Positions 9,345 to 14,623 of a stretch of 14,623 bases of DNA are shown one piece after another. The notes beneath the pieces are model-generated. The model was given only the letters and a program-made list of their open reading frames with translations, did not search any database and was not told where the DNA came from. The DNA lies in NCBI GenBank assembly GCA_001931875.2, contig MSJH02000324.1, positions 1 through 14,623 of the forward strand. Direction: 5' to 3'. Origin of the DNA: Byssochlamys sp. IMV 00236. Its lineage: Eukaryota > Ascomycota > Eurotiomycetes > Eurotiales > Thermoascaceae. The stretch's first letter is position 1, and each line of letters opens with the position of its first letter. The position numbers were made by a program, and so were the translations under genes.

Positions 9345-9902
9345 ATGAAAGCAAAGAGCAAAAAGGTTAAGAATACAGATATTTTATCTGCTGGAAGTAA
9401 AATATATGCAAAAAAGAGAAAGGCAAAACAAGAAACAGTGGAATATGTAGAGTTTGATCCAGAGAAAAGACAGTACGATCTTGCCTTTTGATCATGAACA
9501 CAAAAAAGCTAATCAGTAACATATTAGAGAGTATCTGACTGGATTCCATAAAAGAAAACTGGAAAGAAAGAATAAAACAAAAGAGAAATATGCAAAATTG
9601 GCCAAAGAAGAAAAACTACGTAGTCGTAGAGAAGCAAGAGAAGAAAGACAAAGACTTGCAGATAAAAATGTACAGGAAATGGCAGCCATGTTGAGAGGTA
9701 AGGAAAAGACAAAGAAGAAATATAAACAGTTCATTGATGGATTTTATCTTTAGTTGGTATTGATGAACCAGATCATTTTGAAGATGAAGATGAAGAAGAA
9801 AAAGGAGAAGAAAAGAAAGATCCAGTCGTAAAAGAGTTCAAGTCAGAAACATCCTTGACGACAGTAACAGTGATTGAAGACTTGGGAGAGGATAGTAATT
9901 AA
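9345..9902 (+). CDS. RRP17: Rrp17/NOL12-family rRNA-processing protein (three exons)
   Basis: Exons 9345-9472, 9528-9697 and 9754-9902 give 148 codons; introns are 55 nt (GTACGA...TTAG) and 56 nt (GTAAGG...TTTAG). Yeast Rrp17 is a nucleolar 5'-3' exonuclease that trims 5' ends of 5.8S and 25S rRNA precursors; human NOL12 is the counterpart. The sequence has a basic N-terminus (MKAKSKKVKN), then the family core: VEFDPEKRQEYLTGFHKRKL is recovered only after splicing, followed by a long charged helix (SRREAREERQRLADKNVQEM). An acidic tail ends with LTTVTVIEDL, a typical C-terminal signature of the family. I chose the ATG at 9345 because the family core lies shortly after it; the frame is open further upstream to 9282 but adds an unrelated hydrophobic stretch. 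It is convergent with SAS10, another ribosome-biogenesis gene. Confidence 0.9.
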
Positions 9903-9905
9903 TAC

Positions 9906-9911
9906 AATAAA
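9906..9911 (+). terminator. AATAAA just after the RRP17 stop
   Basis: AATAAA starts 4 nt after the TAA of RRP17, within the 134-bp spacer before the convergent SAS10 gene. It is a plausible poly(A) signal and would give a very short 3' UTR. Confidence 0.4.
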
Positions 9912-10036
9912 GAGTAGAAAGTTTGATGCAGGATGATAAGTGTCAATATATGCAACAGTTATTAAATACTTGACACATAAAATGAAATTAATATGTTGAT
10001 CAATTAAAAAAGGAGTAGAGAGGCTTAACTTTATTA

Positions 10037-12012
10037 TTATTTTGATAATTTGACTGATTTGACAATATTTGTCTTTACACCACTCATTTCACCTCCATAG
10101 TTAGATGCAGGTGCCTTGTAGACTGCTCTTGTTGAAGAAAGCTTCTTCATCTTCTTGTCGTATTTCATTCTATTCTTCACACGTGCATTTCTATTCTCCT
10201 TCTTACGGTGTGGTGTTAATCCTCTATTCTTCAAGATCTTGTAGCTTGCTAATCGTTTCTGACCATCATCAACTCCAATATCTCTATCTAATATCTCTGG
10301 TCTCGAAGTTTCATATTCTTCTAATTTAGCTTGCTTGTTTGCTCTCTTTGCAGCAACGGTATCTGCATAATATTCTTCGTCTGAGTCTGCTTTTCCATTA
10401 CGAATTTCATTAGCCGCTGCAGCATCATCCTCATCCCAGTCAGCGTCATCCAAATCAGCAGATTTATCTGTAGGTTGAGCAACACCCTTTGGTTCTTGTT
10501 TGGTACGTTCTCTATAAGGCAGATCTGAATCACCCTGGTATTTATTCGTGTTCTTTGCTTGCTTAGATTCAATCTTGGCAATGTAATCCCTAATGGACTT
10601 CTTCTTCACCAGTTTATCTTCCATATCAAGTTCATCCAATGCATCCAATTCTCCAAAGTCTTCCATGGCCTGTCTCTTTCGCTTTTTGCTGGCTTTCTTT
10701 AGACTCTTGAATTCTTCTTCTATATCTGCAATACGTGTCTTTTCTTCTTCTTCTTCTTCATCAAAGCCAGCAAATTCTTCTTCGTCAAAGTGTTCAGATT
10801 CCTGTTCACTTTGAATATCTGACATATCATCTTCTTCATCAACCTGCTTCTTTGTGCCATTGTGCTTTACAAAAGCACCTTCACTATCGAGGCCTGTGAT
10901 GAACTTGCTGATCTCGGGCTTTAATTTCTGTTCCACACTTTCTACTTTTTCCATAGTCTGACGAAGATGAAATAATGCTTGAATGACTGGGTGTTCACGA
11001 ATATCTGTTGTCTGTGATGCTTTTAATGCAAAGTAAAAGGATATATTGGTCATGTAATTCATGAGTGTCTGATACTTGAATAAAATGAATTGAGCAGCAT
11101 ACGCTTCTTGTGCTTCCTTTTTCTGTATTTTATCAACAAGGCTCTGCATCTGTTCGACTGTTTGTGAACGTTCTTTAAATTCATCCAATAAGTCGATGAG
11201 TTCTGGTGATTCATTTTGAATGATCTTTAACTTTTCGGCAACAGAAAGATTCTTTCGTCGCTTTTCAGCTTGCTTTGTGCTAGAGTTTGAATTAGACTCA
11301 TGAGTACAAATAAAAACGACGACCTACCTAAATGATATATCTTCCAAATCTTTAGTCACGTCTTCCACAAGCTTCTTATCAACCTCAGCATCTTGATTGG
11401 CACCTAATCCCCATCCTGGTAAAGTGTCATCGACAAAGTCTGCCTCATCCATATGAGCAAGATGTTCTTTTTGGATTCTCAAGGCTTCCTCTTCTTCTTC
11501 CTTCATTTCATCAAGATCACTAGCTTCATCAGCGTCGTAGTAAGCCTTTTTAGAGCTACCCCATGTTTTATCTACAAATATTTATCAATATCTACTTTTT
11601 TTATATATCTTTTTAGTATTACCTTCAGCTGGCTCCGCTTTGCTTTCTTCAACTTCATCATCGTCAGCTTCTTCTTCTTCTTCGGACTCAAGTCCTTCTA
11701 ATCCATATACTTCATGATCACTAATGTCTATTTTTGTGTAATTGATTAAAAAACAATTGTAAATATGTTTATAAACAAGATCTTACCTTGATCATCCTCA
11801 TCTTGATCCTCCAACAATATTTTCCCTCTTTCGTCATGAACTATTCACAAGATCAGTTACAATTGTTTATAAGCTAAATAAAAAGACTTACAGTCATCCT
11901 CAGAGTCATGTTCAATGTCGTCCCAGGTACGAATAGCTTTTATCTTGTCGTTCTTGGATGGATCTTCCTGAGTGACAGCCTTACGAAATACAGGTGTCTT
12001 TTTCTTGCCCAT
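10037..12012 (-). CDS. SAS10: Sas10/Utp3, small-subunit processome component (five exons)
   Basis: Exons in order are 12012-11892, 11840-11787, 11727-11623, 11571-11328 and 11279-10037, totalling 588 codons (yeast Sas10 is 610 aa); introns are 51, 59, 51 and 48 nt. Sas10/Utp3 belongs to the U3 snoRNP-containing processome that makes 18S rRNA in the nucleolus, and was also reported to affect silencing in yeast. N-terminal residues 1-175 are very acidic and carry WGSSKKAYYDADEASD and LAHMDEADFVDDTLPGWG. A Sas10/Utp3/C1D helical domain follows at about 193-275 (ESPELIDLLDEFKERSQTVE), then another acidic region with basic NLS-like KKASKKRKRQ, then the conserved C-terminal Sas10 domain from about 515 (KRLASYKILKNRGLTPHRKK, NRNARVKNRMKYDKK, GEMSGVKTNIVKSVKL). 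The start MGKKKTPVF is the only good ATG before the divergent promoter. Confidence 0.95.
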
Positions 12013-12168
12013 GTTTATATAAGTATACTGAAGAAAGTTATTTTTTTTTTTTTTTCAACTTTACAAGTGGCTTACTGTGGGGCAGCCCAGCCGTCACAGG
12101 GTCCCTAATTGGGAAACTATCTGTTCTGCAGGAAATTCGTCTCTTTTTTTAAAAAAATTATTGAAATT
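12013..12168. promoter_or_regulatory. 156-bp bidirectional promoter, SAS10 / BUD13
   Basis: This is the whole space between two divergent start codons. It contains a T15-class tract near 12041-12056, then a GC-rich block unusual for this AT-rich spacer, with short palindromes: GGGCAGCCC (12080-12088), GGGTCCC (12099-12105) and TCCC-TAATT-GGGA (12102-12114). A T7A7 palindrome lies at 12144-12157, just before the BUD13 ATG. There is no clear TATA box. Shared control of the two nuclear RNA-processing genes is likely but inferred. Confidence 0.6.
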
Positions 12169-13309
12169 ATGGATAAGATTAAACAACTTGATAATGACGA
12201 AATCATAAGACAGAAATATCTTGCAAGAGGGCCGGGTGACGCAGCGACCAAAGCATATATTGTTGCAAAGTATTTGGACGACAGTACAAGGAAAAAAAAG
12301 AAAAAGAAAAAGTCATCTACGACAGCCCCTAAATTAGGAAACATTGGCATCATTGATGAAGACGCATTTGGCTGGAACACTGAAGATAAAAAGGAAGACA
12401 CGGAAGCAAAGGAATTAGAAATTGAAGCAGAATTTGTTACAAAAGGAGATCCCTTTCACGGAGCAGTCAACAACTGGCAGACAGTACGAGAAGGAGTAAG
12501 GCGGCAAGAGGCCGAGACACTAGAAGATATGGATGAGGATGACGCCCCAGTTGTGGTTGAAAGTGATGATGTACCTCGTATGTCAAACGGACAAAGGGCT
12601 GGTGTGCTGACAAAAGAAGAAATCAAAGCCGAGGCAGAAAGAGCAAGACTGGCTGAGAAACGAGCTATGGAGCGTTTAAAAAGGGAACATCAAGAGGAGG
12701 CAGCTGAAACTGTATATCGAGATGTATCGGGTAGAAAAGTTGATATAAAAGTTAAAAAGGCTGAGGAGGCTAGGCGAAGAAGGGAAGAGATAGAGAAAGA
12801 AGCAAAAAGAATGGAATGGGGCAAGGGGTTGGTTCAGAGAAGAGCGGCTGAAGAAGAAAAAAGGCGATTGATGGAAGAAAAAGATAAACCTTTGGCAAGG
12901 TATTATAGTTTAATTTAAAAGAAACATTAATTCATTTTGTATATATGTGTGTAGATATGCAGATGATGTAGAGCTTAATCAAGAGCTTAAGGAAAAAGAA
13001 AGATGGAATGATCCAGCTGCCGGATTCTTGACAGTAAGTTGTGTTCTTTTGAGGAGACAAAGGTTGATCGCAAAAGAGGAGACTGATTTTAATGAACCAT
13101 TATAGAAAAAATCAACCTCAAAAGGAAAGAGACTGGTACGTCCCACCTATAAGGGTGCTTGGAAACCAAACCGTTTCATGATACCCCCAGGATATCGCTG
13201 GGATGGAGTAGATCGATCCACAGGATTTGAAGATAACCTTTTACTACAAAAGAATCAAGCTAAATCACGAGCAGCTGAGGCTCATGCTTGGTCTACAGAA
13301 GATATGTAA
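12169..13309 (+). CDS. BUD13: Bud13/Cwc26, RES splicing-complex subunit (three exons)
   Basis: Exons 12169-12899, 12955-13033 and 13106-13309 give 337 codons; introns are 55 and 72 nt. Bud13 forms the RES complex with Snu17 and Pml1 on the activated spliceosome, aiding pre-mRNA splicing and retention. The N-terminus has [13 protein letters not shown] followed by a seven-lysine run, typical of the family. The C-terminal family domain starts about residue 179 ([14 protein letters not shown]), continues with [10 protein letters not shown] and, after splicing, [20 protein letters not shown]. Near the end, [14 protein letters not shown] contains the Trp (about residue 302) that in yeast Bud13 inserts into the Snu17 RRM. 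The final [11 protein letters not shown] matches the usual family end. The start at 12169 is the first ATG in frame; about 25 residues precede the point where many homologues begin, so the N-terminus is slightly uncertain. Confidence 0.95.
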
Positions 13310-13348
13310 CTATTCTTTATGGCTGTATTACATTAACCCCCCTTTTTT

Positions 13349-13354
13349 ATTAAA
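13349..13354 (+). terminator. ATTAAA poly(A)-like signal after BUD13
   Basis: ATTAAA, 40 nt after the BUD13 stop, is the only near-canonical polyadenylation hexamer close by; it follows a T-rich stretch. Confidence 0.35.
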
Positions 13355-13397
13355 CTCCTTTGTCTAAGTTCGTTTGTTTGTTTTATTTGGCTGTGAT

Positions 13398-13400
<3 letters not shown>

Positions 13401-13428
<28 letters not shown>
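13401..13428. repeat. (CT)14 microsatellite
   Basis: Fourteen perfect CT units lie in the BUD13-homeobox spacer. If the tentative small spliced ORF around it is real, this tract falls in its first intron and would act as a long polypyrimidine stretch. Confidence 0.95.
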
Positions 13429-13430
<2 letters not shown>

Positions 13431-13712
13431 ATAAACTATTCTCCTAATCATTCAATATATTAATCTTTCAAACAGGAGCTTAAAAAAGGGGGTGAAAGGA
13501 AAGAGGAGTATGTAAATCTTGCTAGTATTATTGCTTGTGTTGACAATTGTTAATACCTAAACTGGATTTATAATACAGGGAAAGACAACACTCAGACCTG
13601 ATCAAAAAAGGAAAAATCACGGTTAATCCCTTTATTTTGCTGTTTCTTTACTCTATAACCTTGAACTCACTGTAGCCTGAGTTGAAGGGGGGTCAGATTT
13701 CTTGTTGACATG

Positions 13713-13722
13713 TATATAAATA
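13713..13722 (+). promoter_or_regulatory. TATA box of the homeobox gene
   Basis: TATATAAATA lies 66 nt upstream of the ATG at 13788, followed by a T/C-rich stretch. Its position argues that transcription starts between it and 13788, and so against using the in-frame ATG at 13710, which overlaps it. Confidence 0.55.
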
Positions 13723-13787
13723 GTGTATCCTTTTTATTGTCAATTTGTTTTTTATTAAATTCACTTGTCTTTTTCATTTCTTTCATC

Positions 13788-14360
13788 ATGTATCCTAGCT
13801 GCACCTTACCTTCTCTTTCAGAGCTTTGCTTGGAAGCCAACACTGTTTACACTCATCACAAAGCACCTACTTCATCAAAAATTAACATTGCTAACCTCTT
13901 ATCATCTCCCCCACTCTCACCAACCTCGTTTGATGATCATCAACAGCGCACTGACCTGAAAGTGAAAAGAAAGAGAGCATCACCCGATCAATTAGCTGTC
14001 TTGAACCGTGTTTTCAGTCAAACCTATTTTCCATCCACTGAAGTTCGTAGAGCACTCGGAAAGCAGCTTGGGATGAGTCCTCGTACAGTTCAGATCTGGT
14101 TCCAAAATAAGCGCCAAGCCCTCCGCAATCGAGGACGTCAAGGTGCTCAAGAATCATCATACTATTATCTTCCACCTATCTCTCCACCTACTTCGCCCAC
14201 ATCTGATATCTCTTTCCATCAGTTACAGAACCAATCAAAGGTTTCTTTACCTCCCTTAAGACTTCCCTCAAATCATTGCTGTCAGCCATTGCATAGCCCA
14301 TCCAGTATCTCATTCCCCAGTCCAGGTTCTGTTGATCACTTTCATTATAAAGATTTCTAA
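13788..14360 (+). CDS. Homeodomain transcription factor, Yox1/Yhp1-like homeodomain
   Basis: A single exon of 190 codons. The homeodomain spans about residues 57-116 with standard 60-residue spacing (not TALE): Leu at position 16, Phe at 20, and the recognition helix VQIWFQNKRQALRNR with Trp48, Phe49, Gln50 and Asn51. Gln50 usually favours TAATTA/TAATTG-type sites. Basic residues KVKRKR at the N-terminal arm can serve as nuclear localisation signal and minor-groove contact. The flanks are Ser/Pro-rich with possible short motifs: IANLLSSPPLSPTS before, and LPPISPPTSPTS and LPPLRLPS after. The helix resembles fungal Yox1/Yhp1 proteins (cell-cycle repressors in yeast), but orthology cannot be claimed from the homeodomain alone. 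I chose the ATG at 13788 over 13710 because the latter overlaps a TATA box and adds a hydrophobic leader unlike a nuclear protein. Confidence 0.88.
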   Translation: MYPSCTLPSLSELCLEANTVYTHHKAPTSSKINIANLLSSPPLSPTSFDDHQQRTDLKVKRKRASPDQLAVLNRVFSQTYFPSTEVRRALGKQLGMSPRTVQIWFQNKRQALRNRGRQGAQESSYYYLPPISPPTSPTSDISFHQLQNQSKVSLPPLRLPSNHCCQPLHSPSSISFPSPGSVDHFHYKDF

Positions 14361-14623
14361 TCAGTATCTCAAAACCAAGCAACAAACAAGATGATATCTT
14401 ATAGCAAAACCCCATTTCATCATGCCCTTTCTATCATTATATTTCTTATTGTTTATTTTTTATTTTTGTATATCCTTGATTTCTTATGGTTGTTCATTGT
14501 TTGTCATTTTATGTCATAATAGTCATATGCCCCCCCTCTTTCTCCCCCTCTTCTCCTCTTTTCTCTCTCTCCTCTCTTGTATATGCAGAACCTAGTTCAT
14601 TCCATCCGGTATTTTTTTTTTTT
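14361..14623. other. 3' flank of the homeobox gene with 49-nt pyrimidine tract
   Basis: There is no supported gene. The region is T-rich to about 14520, then has an uninterrupted C/T tract at 14530-14578 and ends in a run of T at the window edge. The pyrimidine tract could belong to the promoter or leader of a gene beyond the window. Confidence 0.6.

Larger units (their letters stand above)
13319..13708 (+). other. Tentative four-exon micro-ORF (37 codons) or spliced leader region
   Basis: Splice-like signals in this spacer join into one open frame: 13319-13324 (ATG GCT), 13476-13507, 13579-13621 and 13676-13708 (ending TGA). Intron candidates are 151 nt (GTATTA...ACAG, with CTAAT), 71 nt (GTATGT...TACAG, with CTAAAC) and 54 nt (GTTAAT...TGTAG). 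The predicted peptide is charged (ELKKGGERKEEERQ...) and ends in GGQISC; I do not recognise it. Exons this short keep a frame by chance fairly often and the third donor is weak, so this may equally be a 5' leader or nothing. Confidence 0.2.

Noticed and set aside
10593..10814. Ser-rich plus-strand ORF opposite SAS10
   Set aside because: It is the antisense of the Asp/Glu/Lys-rich SAS10 exon 5, which has clear family domains.
12109..12168. Upstream extension of the BUD13 frame
   Set aside because: The extension has no ATG (it opens at TTG) and crosses the T7A7 tract; 12169 is the first ATG.
13710..13787. Upstream in-frame ATG for the homeobox gene
   Set aside because: It overlaps the TATATAAATA element and would add a strongly hydrophobic leader, unexpected for a nuclear DNA-binding protein.

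Overview
The window is nuclear DNA from a fungus, most likely an early-diverging one (Mucoromycota, probably Mucorales). The evidence is short GT-AG introns (about 46-72 nt), TACTAAC-like branch points, AT-rich spacers full of microsatellites and pyrimidine tracts, and the family make-up of the genes: a class V myosin with a dilute tail, and fungal RRP17, SAS10/UTP3, BUD13 and WWM1-like proteins. Genus-level assignment is not possible by eye. I see no tRNA, rRNA, transposon, CRISPR array or prokaryotic operon signal.

Layout: (1) 1-316, simple repeats and a pyrimidine tract. (2) 317-1511 (+), an unrecognised two-exon gene with features of a nuclear regulator. (3) 1699-2858 (-), a five-exon WW-domain protein resembling yeast Wwm1, convergent with gene 2. 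(4) 3040-8563 (-), a complete class V myosin rebuilt from 15 exons (1601 codons); two of its 14 introns are GC-AG. (5) 8564-9344, a long intergenic spacer. (6) 9345-9902 (+), RRP17/NOL12 in three exons. (7) 10037-12012 (-), SAS10/UTP3 in five exons, convergent with RRP17. (8) 12169-13309 (+), BUD13 in three exons, divergent from SAS10 across a 156-bp shared promoter. (9) 13310-13787, a spacer with a (CT)14 repeat, a tentative tiny spliced ORF and a TATA box. (10) 13788-14360 (+), a single-exon homeodomain transcription factor, then a 3' flank.

All exon joins were worked out by hand. In every multi-exon gene the reading frame closes exactly (total length divisible by three, conserved motifs restored across junctions), so the models are well supported although no transcript was seen.

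Functionally, three neighbours act in nuclear RNA processing: RRP17 (rRNA 5'-end processing), SAS10 (small-subunit processome) and BUD13 (RES splicing complex). The myosin carries cargo along actin in polarised growth. The homeodomain protein and the unknown first gene are probable regulators and share a similar C-terminal proline-rich motif. The region is mostly conserved housekeeping content. The points most worth checking are the two GC-AG introns (one frame-preserving inside the cargo-binding tail), a frame-preserving mini-exon at myosin loop 2, the exon-by-exon repeat in the WW protein, the motif shared by the first and last genes, and the possible micro-ORF upstream of the homeobox gene.
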